The position numbers and the translations under genes were made by a program. DNA of 64,000 nt from Nautilus pompilius (taxonomy: Eukaryota > Mollusca > Cephalopoda > Nautilida > Nautilidae): NCBI GenBank assembly GCA_018389105.1, contig JACATO010002730.1:806001-870000 (forward strand), in the 5' to 3' direction. Positions within the stretch are counted from its first letter, which is position 1. Each line of letters begins with the position of its first letter. Positions 14,387 to 26,960 of this stretch are shown here, one piece after another. Below the pieces are notes generated by a model. The model had not been told where the DNA came from. It was given only the letters and a program-made list of their open reading frames with translations, and did not search any database.

Positions 14387-14778
14387 ATGATCTTTGGCAG
14401 TGTTCAAAATTCAAGTCAGTTATTAATTACCAGCGCAACTCCACCATATGTACCGGAAAGCGCTACTAGAAAATTTTATTTTGAGATGTGGGAGGAAACT
14501 CACGTGCACGGCTGGTGGAAGAAAGTAATGAAAGATCCTACCACAAAGGTACGCGAAATCTTGCTCGTCTTGACCGGAATTCAAAGTCTGGCCTTCAACC
14601 AATGCAGTCGAGTAGTTATGACAGAACCACCTCTAGCCCTGTTTATCTGTCACCTAGTGAAACGAATTTAATTCTTAAAGATATTAATCAAAGACACTCT
14701 GAGCTGTCATTAATTCAGATGCAGTTAATATATCAGAAACTGTTTAGTATATATGGTCAAGTTTGCAATATTGAGTAA
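14387..14778 (+). other. Unrecognised overlapping ORFs, possible old coding fragment
   Basis: Two plus-strand frames overlap: 94 codons at 14387-14671, and 96 codons at 14488-14778 rich in S, Q and N. The stretch has a more coding-like composition than its flanks and contains EMWEETHVHGWWKKVMKDP in the first frame. I do not recognise a family. It could be a decayed transposon or host exon read across a frameshift, or chance. No splice sites or start context decide the matter. Confidence 0.2.
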
Positions 14779-15344
14779 TACAGATCCCGAAGCTATGCTC
14801 GTATCATTTATTTCTAAAAGTGAAACTAATAAAATTTTGGGGTTAAAAAACAATCATTACAGAAAAAGAAAATGATCTAAGGTATCAAATACGCAATCTA
14901 AATAGTAATAAATAAATGTATGTACTAAGTTAAACAGCTAATTTAAGAAATAAATATATTACCAATAGATAAGAAGTTTTGGCAAAAATATAAATTTAGA
15001 AAATTGAAAAGTGAAAAAAAATTTAAATATGCAAACTTAACTCCATTTACAATAGTTTATCGTAAGTTATTACCATCCCAATAAGAGGGTAATGCAATAT
15101 TAGATTCAGGACGTTTTAAATTTATTAGCTTAAATTCGAGTATAATTTAGATAGCAGAAAATACTTTTAGCAGTAGAATTTTTAACAAACGAAATAAATT
15201 ACCGTCAAGTAAAGTAATTACTGACGGTATTAATTAATTTAAGAATCGTGTTGGTGCGGTTTAAAAAAGTTCTCTTCCTAGGTACCATCGTATAAATTAT
15301 GGTAGCTTATTTGTCTCATTGTAACTATTAAACTAAAATAAATG
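14779..15344. other. AT-rich noncoding stretch
   Basis: Nothing recognisable is visible; the DNA is A- and T-rich with many stop codons in all frames. Confidence 0.6.
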
Positions 15345-15600
15345 TGGTGGGTAGTCCCTTCGTATGTAAATCGCACTCATAGCTCGCTCTAAGCTGTAAC
15401 GGACTGACTAGACACCAGCCTCAGAGTTGCGCCATTGACCGATGGCGGTACTTGGTGGCTGACCGAGTCCATCCAAGACAGTGATTTAGACAAGTGTCAT
15501 CAGCACCTTTTACAACCGACCGTACCACTCTACTACAAATCTTTGTTTTTAGACGTAGGGGAAAGATATAATTCCCGGAGAACGAGAGGATACTACTGAC
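15345..15600. other. GC-richer unexplained block
   Basis: This block is markedly richer in G and C than its flanks and includes GTTGCGCCATTGACCGATGG and GGCTGACCGAGTCCATCC. It has no long open frame. The composition would fit an interspersed repeat (a SINE- or LTR-like fragment) or an untranslated exon. I do not see a convincing tRNA-type B box or paired long terminal repeats. Confidence 0.25.
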
Positions 15601-15999
15601 TGTAGTTATTTAAAAATGATATTGTGTATATTTTAAAATATCCATATTCAACGTGCGTTAAAAATTAGTTTTGAAAACAGTAATTATGACAGGTGAAATT
15701 AACATTTTATAAATTTAACTTGAAAAATTGTTCAACTTGTACAATAGTGGGCTTGTGTCATTCGATATCCAGTGAGATATCATCAAACTACTCCCACAAA
15801 AATCTTGTAGCAATGATAAAATGAAATTAAAGTGATCAATAGCGCATAGTTATGGATCTTCTTAAAATGTCACAAATATTATATAAACGAATAAATTAAA
15901 TTCTTGGATAATTTCTTTAATGTCCAATAGCGTTACACAACTCTAATTAAAATTGCAAAACATCAATCCAACGATTACACATCCTACCTTTTTTTTTTT
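15601..15999. other. AT-rich noncoding stretch
   Basis: Nothing supportable is visible. A T-homopolymer lies at about 15989-16001 at the edge of the next block. Confidence 0.6.
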
Positions 16000-16720
16000 T
16001 TGGTGTTGTGCGGTGTTTAGGGGATGTTTGTAAGGTTGCATGTGTATGTGGGTGTAGCTGGATCGGTTCCACGACCGGCCGTCTCAGCTGTTTATAATTG
16101 AGGCCTTATTTCGACCTATGTATTGTTTAAAGTGTACCTCAGCCTAGCGAGAGCAGCGGGCTACCCAACTCCTTCGTATTGCACGCAGGAGGGGTAGGTT
16201 TGTCCTGGCTGAACTCTCTAGAAACAGAGTTTTCTCTCTGTATGTCCTTGTGCTGCAAGGGAAGTTTGGGCCACTGTTTATTTTTCAGTTTCCAAAAATG
16301 GAAGGATGGGTAGAGTTCTATTTTTATTTTTGCGGGGTGATGGATGGAGTCATGTTCTCCCTCCGTTTTCTTCTTCATTTTAGTCCTCCCTCGTGGGAGA
16401 ATCGGAGATTCTCTTGGTGTTCTATAGCGTGAAGTCTTATGACTTTTTGCTATTTTATTATCCAACGTGGGAGAACCAGAGGTTCCCATGCAGGTGGTTT
16501 TTTCGGGAAGTAGCAGAGTCTGTTGTGTTGATTGTCATCACAGCATCCTCTGCCCCATTCCACACCACATAGATGTTAATCATATCTTTTGTTCTTCTTG
16601 GTTTGGACTGTGTATATGATTGTTGAAACGAAGAAAGACTCATGGTTAGTCCATGTGCATAATATAGGGCTGGGGTGACTTTATAAATAAATAGAGGCTT
16701 ACACTGAAAAAGAGGGGAGG
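16000..16720. other. GC-richer block with structured repeats
   Basis: About 700 bases differ in composition from the flanks: G- and T-rich on the plus strand, beginning after a T-run and ending in a G-rich tract (AGGGGAGGGGGTGGGAG, about 16713-16729). A 116-codon frame runs on the minus strand (16139-16489). It is lysine- and proline-rich, with RTPRESPILPRGRTKMKKK, and I do not recognise it. Two similar hairpins lie at 16397-16413 and 16471-16487. The block may be a fragment of an interspersed repeat or retroelement. The evidence is composition and internal repetition only. Confidence 0.3.
16397..16487 (+). repeat. Pair of related hairpins
   Basis: Two direct copies of a motif starting CGTGGGAGAA lie 74 bp apart, and each folds into a short hairpin. 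Copy 1 (16397-16413) has arms GAGAATC and GATTCTC around a 3-base loop. Copy 2 (16471-16487) has arms GAGAACC and GGTTCCC around a 3-base loop. The stem pair that differs between copies (T-A against C-G) changed on both sides. One further pair in copy 2 is G-C against an expected A, tolerable as a wobble in RNA. Confidence 0.6.
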
Positions 16721-19700
16721 GGGTGGGAGTTTGGTTGATAAAGTATAAAGTTCCACTTTGTTTAGTATTTATGTTTTAAAATGATCGGAGATCATTTAAG
16801 AAAGAGAAGTTTGATCTGAATATTAAAGATTAATTATTAAAGATTAATTATTTCAAAATGTTATTTAAACAATCACGATGAGTTAGCCAAAATACAAACA
16901 AATTTATACATTGATGAAAATAAAGATTCAAATGAAGAATTTAAAAATCACAATAGTGAAAAGACAGAAAAATAAGTTTTTATTGTTATAACAAAAAATT
17001 TTAAACATTTCAGAATTGATCTATAAAATATCGGTTATTTTTTAATTCATCACTACCAAACATTCCCATTCCGAGCAATGGAAAGTAACAAATAATACTT
17101 TTATTTTAAAGGTGTTAAATAAATAAAGATCACAAAATGAAAAGAAAATTAGTTTCGTTCTGTAATAACTTGTTTATTTGGAATGTGAAGGAAACTAAGC
17201 TTGCATGGAGTCCAAAGTAAAGAAATAATTTTAGTATACATTTACTTGAATATTCTTTCATGCCTCAGCTTTCCTATTACAGTCAAAAATGAATTATTTT
17301 ATTCAGTTTGGATTATAGATTTTTAAAGAATGATTAATACAGATATTTTAAATAACTAAGGGTTTAAAACGTGATGAGATTAAAAAAAAACCTTTCTATG
17401 TCTAACGGTTAAAACTTTATAAAAAGATACAATTTTTTAAAATAAAGCAATAAAATTAGAAAAAAAGAACTTACTGCATACGTAAAAAACAAAATTATTT
17501 TGAATTTTTCAATGTTCATTATTATTAATTTTTACAGTTTTTATCTCTGCATGGTAATAAAACACAAATACAAATGTCTGTGATATGGTAAATACACTGA
17601 ATGCGTTTATCATTCGACATTTATCCCTAGAATACGCTTCCAAGAGTCACGCCCAACCCTAGTTCTCTAACCTCAAAATCTATCAAAATCACTGAATAAA
17701 CCTTCAACTTTCGCCAATGTCATTTTTATGTCTTGAATAAATGCGATAAATTTGCTAATAATGCAAATCTCAACACTAAAACAGGATATTTGAAAAGATA
17801 AGCCTACATTACGACGTACAGTGCTTTCCCATAATAATTTAGTTTTGATCTTGCTGACATGATGTGCCCTTGTTGTTCTGAGCTGACAAATAGATGCTTC
17901 TAAAGGTGCTCATTCGAATACATACGCAGGATTTGCTGTACTGAGGAAAGACTTAGAATGACATGATTATTCTTCCAAACTGTAGTCACATGAAAGTTAA
18001 AAAGTAGTGTCATCCTTCTGCTGTATATAAACATATCTCAGATTGACATTTTGGCACAATGGTAGTAGATTCTTCAAAATCGCAATTCATTGAAAAATTG
18101 AGGAACAAATTTTACTGAAGATATTGCTATTGACGGCTTTCTAAAAGCAGAGGTGATAACTTTCAGATGTGAATTTTCGGCCTTATGGAAGAAGAAAGTT
18201 TTCTGTATTCGAGAAACTTTCCAGAAGTCGTTTGATCAAATTTATCGAAACATTTATTAATACTGAACATAAGTGGTTTTTATGTGCTACAATATTCTAG
18301 GGATATGTCAGTGGAGAATAAATTAGACCGTTCTTTTCTTTAAGATGGTATCATTGTTCTGTCGATGCTGAAAGCCTCTCTGATCCCTTTGTCGCAACAG
18401 TAAGAAACATCTCTGAGAAATTCTCCAGTATGTCGATCAAAAATTTACGAGAAATTTCCAGATTTTAGATAATTTGTTGATGACTATGTCTAACCTCTGA
18501 TTTGCTAAATCACGATAAAGTAAAATGACAAATATCATGGGATTCGCCTACTTCCTGCACCGTGATAGAGTACATAACGATTATCTGCCTACATATTCAT
18601 CGCCAAATATATGCATAATTATATTTGAAATGCATAAATTTTGATCAGATACATTCATCTATGGTGTTCGCAAAATTAATATGATAGGACACATTGTGCA
18701 TATATGATTCTTGTTCATGTGTAACGCAAACGTTGGTTTGTCGATAATTCATTAGTTGCCATCGCAGTTTTACTTGGAAATTTCGATGGTGTTGTCGACG
18801 TCGTCGCTGTCTGTACTTTGATTATTTGTGGCTGCAAATCACTTCTTTTCTAACAATATTTCCAAATACTATACAAGAAACAGGATCCTATGTTATATGG
18901 TTTTTTTAAGTGCCTTACACCAAATAAGATCTTTCGACCTCTAATCAACAATGTTCCCAATCATTTGGATATTATATCTTTTATGCTGTAAATTATCTGC
19001 GGTCTAGTGACTTTCACCAAACTTCATTACAGCTAATTATTCTTTGAATTTCTCTCTCCTTTTACTATTGGTTTTCACATAAATGCACAGCTATTTCTGC
19101 AAGGAAAAAAATATATAAACTTTGATTACGATACTAAAATCGACAACAAAATCCATTAAAAAGATTATCATGACAATTTGTCTCATTGGAGCAAAGGTCA
19201 CCTTTACGTCTTCTTTCCTGGGTACAATAGTAATTTAAAAAGCCATCATTACACACTATGTATATAACATTTATTATCTTATGCATATAATAATACGTAA
19301 ATATCGTGTAAAATATTGTGTTTTGATTCCATGGGATACACTAAAAATTAGATTGTTCTATTGAAAGAATTATACAATAAGTATTATTTTAAAAGTCGTA
19401 TGCCGAAAAAAGAAAACAAAGTCAGAATAGAAAATCGCTAGTTTAGAAATGTTATTGGCAGAAAAAGTATTTGGTAATAAAAACTATTTTCAGTGAAACA
19501 GAGATTTCTATCATACAATATATGCTGCTGAACGACGCAAAAGAAGTTAAGAGAGCAATTACCAGAGACCTTGTACATAATAATTAATTAAAAAAAATAA
19601 TACTAATATTTGAAATTCAACTTTAATTTATATAAAAAATCTCTTCTAAGTTATGAAATAAAACGATCTGCTACCAGAATTATTAGATATATGTTTAAAA

Positions 19701-20959
19701 CAAGCATATATTTTTTTAAGGTTAAACTATCATTTTAAAAATATGCGCAAAAATACATTAAAAAAAAACACTTTATATAAATTTGTTCTTGTTCATTCTT
19801 TAATTTTTTTTGCAAAGTTTGATTTCTAAAATTTGTTTTCAAGTTTACAAAATTTTTTTCTTAAGCATAGGATAAAATATTTAAACTAATTATTTTCTTT
19901 AGCACGACATTTGTGTCCTTGAGTTTGCTTTGCAACAACAAATTCACCTTCAATGAATGATTTATATTCCTAAATAGATTAGCCATTTACGACTGCAGTT
20001 GAATGTCTTGATTTAATTTAACAAGTGTCTTTCAAATAAAGAAAAACAAATTCCAGAAAGTTACTGTTTGATTACTTTGAACCAACAAAAGAGTTTAGCT
20101 GATTAATTTATTGATTACCAACAGTTCCTATCGTCAAGTCGCCTTCTGGACATCTTTATAACAGGAGGAATAAGTTAGAACATTGTAAATGTATTTTGAA
20201 TCTAACGAACAAACTCCATTTAGATAAATGTCCGTCTTTCAGATGATCTAATAACCACCTCTGTGTTTTATTATCTGAAAATGTCATTAATGTGTTGCAC
20301 GAACGCCATATTTAGACCTTAGTGATTATTTAATACAAGTCACGCGGCACTGCAGCATCGTTATTGAGTTAATTTCCAGCTGATTCCCAAGCCTGTTTAT
20401 TTCTTTAACAACACGAAGAAAAAAAAAACTTCATAGAAATCTTTTCAGAAATTAAAACATTAAAGTCCAAATTAAAAATTAATAAGCATATTTAATAAAG
20501 TTTATATCAGTAAAGTATATTGAATTGGTATGTTCTACATTACTGTTAGTAAGGAAGTTTTCAAACTAATTAAATGAATAATTATGCAGTTCATTCACTT
20601 TATTATCTTATATGGTTTTCTCTGTCAAAAACTGATCAAAAGAATTTCAAACAGCTCACGCTTAACATCATATCAGAAATTGACAAGTCTTTTTTGTCAC
20701 AGTATGGGGCACATGCCGACTTTGAAAAATAATGCGACGTAAATCTTGCTACAAATCAAAATTTTTGATAATTGATTATATTAAAAGCATCAGTAATTCA
20801 AAATTTTAATCTTACCACAGGTTTTCTTCAGTAAGTTTATATATTAGATTACGATGAAGATAGTAAGAAGTATCGATATCAGTGTTCGTTAAAACATATA
20901 TTTGTACTATTCTGATTCCATCATATTTTGAAATTACAAAATGTTCTGCAATTCTTTTA
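16721..20959. other. AT-rich noncoding stretch
   Basis: No gene could be supported. A perfect two-copy tandem 14-mer lies at 16821-16848. The part at 17.6-18.85 kb is slightly less AT-rich, and its minus strand has several mid-length open runs broken by stops. I could not match them to a family, so they are left unassigned. Confidence 0.55.
16821..16848 (+). repeat. Two-copy 14-bp tandem repeat
   Basis: TATTAAAGATTAAT is present twice in perfect tandem (16821-16834 and 16835-16848). It is probably a replication slippage product. Confidence 0.9.
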
Positions 20960-21891
20960 TTATTAGGTAATTACAAGATGACACAACCATTGATCGCACA
21001 GTATAACGATGGTTTGTGAAGTTTCAATCAGATGTGAACCTCGAAGATAAAGAATATAACGGAGTCCTTTCAGTTGTGATGACGACCAACTGAAAGCCTT
21101 AGTTAAAGCCGATCGAAGAAAAAAATTTCGAGAAATTACTACAGAGCTTGACATAAGCACTACAACTGTTTCCCAGCATCTTGAGGCAATCTGAAAGGTA
21201 AAAAATCTTGGAAAGTGGGTGCCTCACGAGTTGAATGAACAAAAACAAAATCGTCAATTGGAAAACTGCTCTTCACTTATCATAAGAAACAAAAAACGAT
21301 CCATTTCTTGACCGAATTATTGCATGAAAAAGAATTTTTTTTACAACAATTACAAATCGTCAGCACAGTGCCTCCATAGAAACATGGCGCCTAACCACAT
21401 TCTAAAATCTAGCCTCCACCGAAAGAACGTAATGGTAAAATGTCTAGTGGACTGCAAATGGTGTCATTCACTATAACTTCTTTCAACGTGGCAAAACGAT
21501 CACAGCTGAAAGGTACTGTCGTGAATTAAATATTTTATCAAAAACTCCAACTACAGCTGGCATTGGTGAATCGAAGAGGCCCAATCCTGCTCTGCGACAC
21601 TGCTCGTCCTCATGTTGCAAAAGTGACTTTTCAGAAAATGAACACATTTGGGGTTTGAAGGTGTCTCATCACCCAGCCTATTCAACAGAACTTTCTCCCA
21701 AAGACCACCACTTTTTCAAAATCCTAGACAGCTTCCTCCACATAAAATCCTTCTCTAATCAAGCAGAAATTGAAGCTGCCTTCCAACAGTTTATCGACTC
21801 CATAAATCTCGATATTTTCCAAAATGGTATAAATTCGCTTGTAACTCGTTGGCAGATGTGTATTGATTGTAATGGAAGTTACTCTGATTAA
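20960..21891 (+). pseudogene. Mariner transposase (SETMAR-like), decayed
   Basis: This is a heavily mutated mariner DDD transposase on the plus strand. Recognisable pieces in order are TIDRTV-RWFVKFQSDVNLED (helix-turn-helix end), KWVPHEL-like GCLTS/VPHELNEQKQ, NDPFLDRIIA (start of the first catalytic block), WTANGVIHYNFF, TITAERYCRELN, LLCDTARPHVAK (second aspartate, in another frame) and YSTELSPKDHHFFKILDSFL (third aspartate). The C-terminus is well preserved: FQQFIDSINLDIF-NGINSLVTRWQMCIDCNGSY. The first aspartate motif (normally CDEKW) has become a stop and the N-terminus is incomplete. Several frameshifts break the frame. I could not find inverted ends, so the outer limits are those of the coding remnant only. 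Confidence 0.9.
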
Positions 21892-22016
21892 TAAACTTCA
21901 TGTTCAGCAACGATATGAAGTCTCATTTTTGCGGTAAAAAATTGACAAAACATTTGTAAAAACTTAATAAATTGTTATATGATACACAGAGAAAAAGGTT
22001 TTTTGTTTACCCACAT

Positions 22017-22034
22017 TATATATATATATATATA
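22017..22034 (+). repeat. (TA)n microsatellite
   Basis: A short uninterrupted TA dinucleotide run lies just downstream of the mariner remnant. Confidence 0.9.
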
Positions 22035-22049
22035 CATACTGCCCAGCAA

Positions 22050-24350
22050 TGAGGGAATGCCTGGTCCAAGAAATCGCTTGTCAGTCTTTTATCATAGTCA
22101 CTTCACCTAAAAACCATAAAAATATAGTTTCGAAATTTAGCCTAGCGCAAGATGAAAAGAAATTTAGTTTAGGAAACAATGGTCGCAAACTTTTCCTAAA
22201 TACTGCCCACACATCTAGTTAATATAGGGAGAAATGATTTCCAGGTATCTTAAAATTAACAGGTAAATAAAGTCATTTGTCAGCTCGAATTACACTCCAA
22301 GTTTACTGCGGAGCAAGCACTCCAGAGTAAAAATAACTCTTAGGTTATGTCAAGCACCAAGAAAGCTTAATACTTTAAGTTCTATAAAAGTTTTTGATAT
22401 TTTTTATTGGTACTTAAAAATATGGATAACCTCGCATTCAACACGATAGGCTCTCTTACTTATCCAGCGCATCGCATCTATCACTCTAATTTTGAAGAAG
22501 GTTGATAGCCATGCATGGATTACTGAAGGCCTGTTAACAAATTATGATTTTAAAGCTATTTCTAGCGGTTCTTACCAATTGGGTAGTCAAAATAATGGAT
22601 TAAATAACATACAAGAATTAAAAATACCCGTTTGTGGTCGTTCCGTACGGAATTCCTTCCGACTGATCAGAGAATTACTATATAAGGTGGACAAATTTAA
22701 CTCTCCTGCTGCATGCTAACCTTAGATAAGTCTAAAGGATTTGATAGAATAAAGCAGAATTATCTGTTTACATTACTTAAAGTTTTTACTTTCTTGGACG
22801 ACTTAACTAAACAAAATTTTTATAGACAAACAACTAAACAACCATTTGTTGCAAATACTTTGCTTCTGCGAACATTAAATCCTCCAGACAAATAAAACAG
22901 GGCAGTCTTTTAAAGGCTATATTTTAGATATTTATTTCGGAGACGCTATCTTATACGATTCGGAAGAAAAAATGATAGCATAGATATCCCGACAATCAAT
23001 AAGCTAGATAAGAAATAGTGCATTATGCAAACGAAACATTTACACCCAGTAAAACTAGTAATATATATGCTGTTTCTTCCCTGCTAAAAGTTCTGAAATC
23101 ATCGTCTTTAATTTGTACTAATAACGCCAATAACAAAAGCGAACGCGGTTGAGAAAGTAGTTAGGGCCGTGAATGAAATCACTTCGTCACCTTAATCACC
23201 AACATGACAAACGCGACAAATAAAATATCGATCAAATTAACGTAGATAAGAAACTGGCAGCAACCTCTATACGCACTAAATAAATGGTTGACAAGCCCCA
23301 AAACAGAGTTTTGTGAGAAAGGAAACTGTAATAAATAATTTATATACTCTGGCTCTAAGTGTAAAGAAATACTTCTGATGCCTGTTTAGGTCCGTCGGAG
23401 CTTTTAAAACGAGAAATTGACTTCATCTGGAAAAGTAGGAAACACGTGGAGATTAAGGTTATGGTCCACCTACTTGGGACGTTGGAGAGTTAAACAGAGA
23501 AAAGAAAATGTACTTGCCTAATGCAAACTGTTTTAGATTCAACTAATACTATAGGTAGTCACAATAAAACAAATCATGTACTTAGAGAAGGTTAAAAAAA
23601 AAATGTAGGCAAACAATTCGGACCTAGGGATCCGAAGTAAAGCACCGTAGAACGTCTCTCAGCAAGATGTATATAGAACAAAAGCCTGTCAACTTAGATA
23701 TAATGTCCCCAAACATCAAGAATCTTAGAAAGTTTATCTGAACTTTAGTGCTCGCAAATAGCCCACACAGTGGAACCTTAGTAAAAAAAGTCTTATAGAC
23801 AATTACACTTCTAATACTATATAATTATTTTAATCCGGCAAGCACCGAAAGGTGAATAGTTCACAGTTTCTCATAGTACTGGTAAATTACAATAGTCCGG
23901 CCTGATGCTGTTACAATGAGTGTTCCGCATCACACGTTGCCGGATAAAATAAATTTTACTGTGACTACTTAAATACACTTTACGAAGTTCTGCTCACACG
24001 TAATAACAAGCACATGTAGAAAATAATAGATTCCCACGCTGCTAATATTTCAATGATTGGAACGATGACACGATTTGCTGTGAACCGTTTTCATCTGACG
24101 TAGTCACAGGTGGAGATGGATTTAGTCCTAGGATTAGATCATTGCAAAGGAAGAGCCGCTCCGACAGACAATCTGCACCTGCGCATTTTCAGGTTCACTG
24201 TTAAAAGGAACAGAAATCAGCTGTTAAAATTTATCGTATTTCCAGCACATGTAATTTTGAGTAGCCGCACAATACTTGACGATAGAATGTCCATTCCCAT
24301 TGATTTAGTTTACAACAATTACCCGTGGAAAAAATAAAATTCACATAATA
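22050..24350 (+). pseudogene. Tx1/L1-like LINE reverse transcriptase, decayed
   Basis: This is a non-LTR retrotransposon fragment on the plus strand. The frame at 22492-22712 reads like the region before the reverse transcriptase core: NYDFKAISSGSYQL, then VCGRSVRNSFRLIRELL. The next frame (22713-22895) holds MLTLDKSKGFDRIKQNYLFT, matching the first catalytic aspartate block (usually LDQEKAFDRV-H-YLF). Further on, 23377-23490 gives LLKREIDFIWKSRKH, resembling the post-polymerase segment of L1/Tx1 elements (F-I-W). The YXDD box cannot be found, and stops and frameshifts are frequent. The edges are approximate; the frame at 24110-24337 may be its C-terminal part. Assignment to the Tx1 branch of L1 is inference from motif spacing. 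Confidence 0.7.
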
Positions 24351-25570
24351 CATTCAATGCAGCATCATAAACCGAGGTTCTTCTAGGATTGATGATTCTT
24401 TAACGGCGATTTAGGATACATTGATAATAAAAGTAAATTAGTTTTGCATATTCAAAATTCAGGTCAACACGACTCTTCTTACTAATGGGATGTTGGGATT
24501 TAAATTATTCACCTGTCTTTTCTCATTCAGCCTGTCACAGCGCGATTATTCTCGTTTGTATAGAACATTCTTTAATCTCGATGAATTTTTTTATGGGTTT
24601 TTATTCTAGACTGCTGACATCAATATACGTGGGCCTCTAAGAAAGACGGTTAAAATTTGTGTACTATATTAGTGGGGGCTTCATAGATGTAATCTTTTCT
24701 CTGGAAATTATTTGGCTAAATCAGTTTTCCTGCTCACGCTGGTCAGCCGGGTGGCCGGCTACATCATATCAGGTACTTTTCCAGGGGTAAATAAATCTAT
24801 CTTATAAATATCTTCGACGACCCAATCTGGAGCGGATCTATTAATGATACACCCAGGTTCCAATTTGCAAATTACAGTTAAAATGTTTTTGTGAATGAAA
24901 CATTTTGTAAGAATTTACGGTCAACCCAGGAAGGTAAGTTTGACCCTTCCCCGACTAGAAACTTTACTGTGTTATGCTGATATTGCCAAACGCCAGATCG
25001 GTTAAGTGAAGCGCGATGCCAATGGCTTAGACGGGGCTGTTAGGACTGTTACACCAATACAGTACTCTGGAATTTGGGAACAATGCACACATACATCAGC
25101 ACTCACCGAACCTTGTGCACCACATCAAAAACAAACAAAAAAAACGGTGAAAAGATAGAGGAACTATCCGATGATAAACCGTAGGCAGGAGGTCAGCTGT
25201 AGGAAGAATAAACTTTTTAAGGTACTGTAAGGACAAGAAAATAAAAATCTTGTGATCCATATCTTGCGTAATCGAGCTTTGCCGATTAACCAGCAAACAG
25301 AAAAGATAACCTGGGCAAGATCTGAAAAGAGCTACAACTTCCTATGGAGAAGACTACATAAGTAATCCAGTATGTAACGTTGGCGTTAGATCACGGGGCC
25401 TCATAAATCAACTGGATATGTCCACAAGAGCCGCTCCTGATTAGCAGTAGTCCGAAGCCTCAATGAGAAATAGGTTTACATAGCAGAGTTGCTGTCTGGA
25501 AACCTTTTCCGAAATCACTACGTGGTAGAGAGGCGGAAAATGGGCCAAGAAGCAAAGGGATGCACTATTA
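24351..25570. other. Mixed-composition block, unassigned
   Basis: The DNA is less AT-rich than average for the window, with patches such as GTCAGCCGGGTGGCCGGCTA near 24744 and GGCTTAGACGGGGC near 25024. No ORF longer than 66 codons exists. It may be the continuation of the LINE at 22-24.35 kb or another old repeat. I could not align it to any protein motif. Confidence 0.3.
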
Positions 25571-26389
25571 AGACAAATTTATTTTTTTCCTATTTGTTTA
25601 TTGTCTAAGTTTGAACTGTTTGGTAAAATAAATACTTTCATTTTTCATGTGAAAATAGCAGAAAAGGCACTAAAGCAAAATTGTGTTTTGCTACTGTCAA
25701 GCATGAAGAGGAAAAAAAATCATATTATTAGACTGCATGTTTTATGGAGGAGTCATATTTTAAAAGACATACGGAATAATAAACAAAATTTTTTCAAGAC
25801 ATTCTGTTTACCATGCTGTTTATAGTAGACAGAGAATCATCAGAAGTATTGTTGCACACTAAAAGCACAATCTCTGAAAACAATACAAATTTGTGATAAG
25901 ATACTTACTTGACCAGAAAAGCCACAGGGAATTTCTTAATGGTGATAGAGTTGTTTTCCATGAGCTCTGATATATATCTTAAAGAAATACTGGAAATACT
26001 TGGATTCACCTTGAGAAAAAGAAACATATAGCTGTAAACAATAAAACATCATTTTAGATGTCTCATCAGGAAAATGAAAGCTACAGTGGACGGTTTCTTG
26101 ACTTTGCTAAAGTCCTTTATCGCAGTTATTCGTACAAAAGGATGACACCAATTGTTATGAAAATATCATTTTTGGACGAAATGAAATGAAATTACGTTTT
26201 ACTTAAACGCTAAGCCAGACTCCTCGCTTTTTCACACGATGACTCATCTGCATTTACTGTCAAGATTACTTTGCTCATATTATCTACGTAAGAAATGAGC
26301 TAATTAATTGAAGTTTTAGCTGGTCCTTTCGGTCCAATATAAACAAAACCCTTCTTAAGATCTGGTTAGGCAAGGTATCGCAAAACTCT
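25571..26389. other. AT-rich noncoding stretch
   Basis: No supportable gene is present. A 74-codon frame at 25601-25825 is lysine- and phenylalanine-rich and looks like chance. Confidence 0.55.
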
Positions 26390-26960
26390 CAAATACTGTT
26401 TACATACTTTCAGATGAGTCATTATTTTACAATTATCTTCTTTGTGTTTTATTTGGATTTAAAAAAAAAACATTAAACAAGACCTTTAACCCGAATGCAT
26501 TCAGTATATATAAGCCTGAATATTATGACATGGGCCGCCATCTGGTATATCCAAAAGACAGAATTGGTGCTTTCTCGTCGAAACACATCTGAATTCTCCC
26601 AGATACATTGCTATTTTCAAATTAAATATACCATTGTGCCAACAGGGTATACTGGCATTACATGTCTTATACGTCAAGAGTGTGGTATAATTTGTCCACA
26701 TTTTATGTGATCAGACTCTGATAGAAGAAGCATGCTATTCAACTTTCCTGGGCACAGCAAATCGCTGAAATGAATCTGATTGAGCACGATATGGAATAAT
26801 CTGGATCGCCAGCTGAGAGCAAGCAAATCCGTCTACGTGTCGCTAATCTGAAAAAAAATAAAAGGTAACTCTTAGATTGATATCAAAGGACTTGACCAAA
26901 TCGTAACACATCTCTTTAATTCAGTCACAAATAATGTGGAGGTTCTTTACGCTGAAATAT
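26390..26960 (+). pseudogene. Tc1-like transposase fragment
   Basis: This is a plus-strand remnant of a Tc1-like transposase catalytic domain. The frame at 26495-26710 has IMTWAAIWYIQKTELVLSRR, matching the usual VMVWAGI-GRTELV segment, followed by a decayed stretch where the second aspartate lies in the family. After a frameshift the sequence gives WAQQIAEMNLIEHDME-SGSP (usually W-A-x-SPDLNPIEH-W-x-L-x-R), so the glutamate region is recognisable. The downstream QIVTHLF-S piece fits the usual C-terminal helix. The helix-turn-helix part is missing or unrecognisable, and I found no terminal repeats. It is less similar to the element at 9743 than that element is to its family consensus, so it is probably a different Tc1 branch. 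Confidence 0.72.

Noticed and set aside
15345..15600. tRNA gene or tRNA-derived SINE
   Set aside because: No B-box-like GGTTCGAATCC string or cloverleaf could be found by eye.
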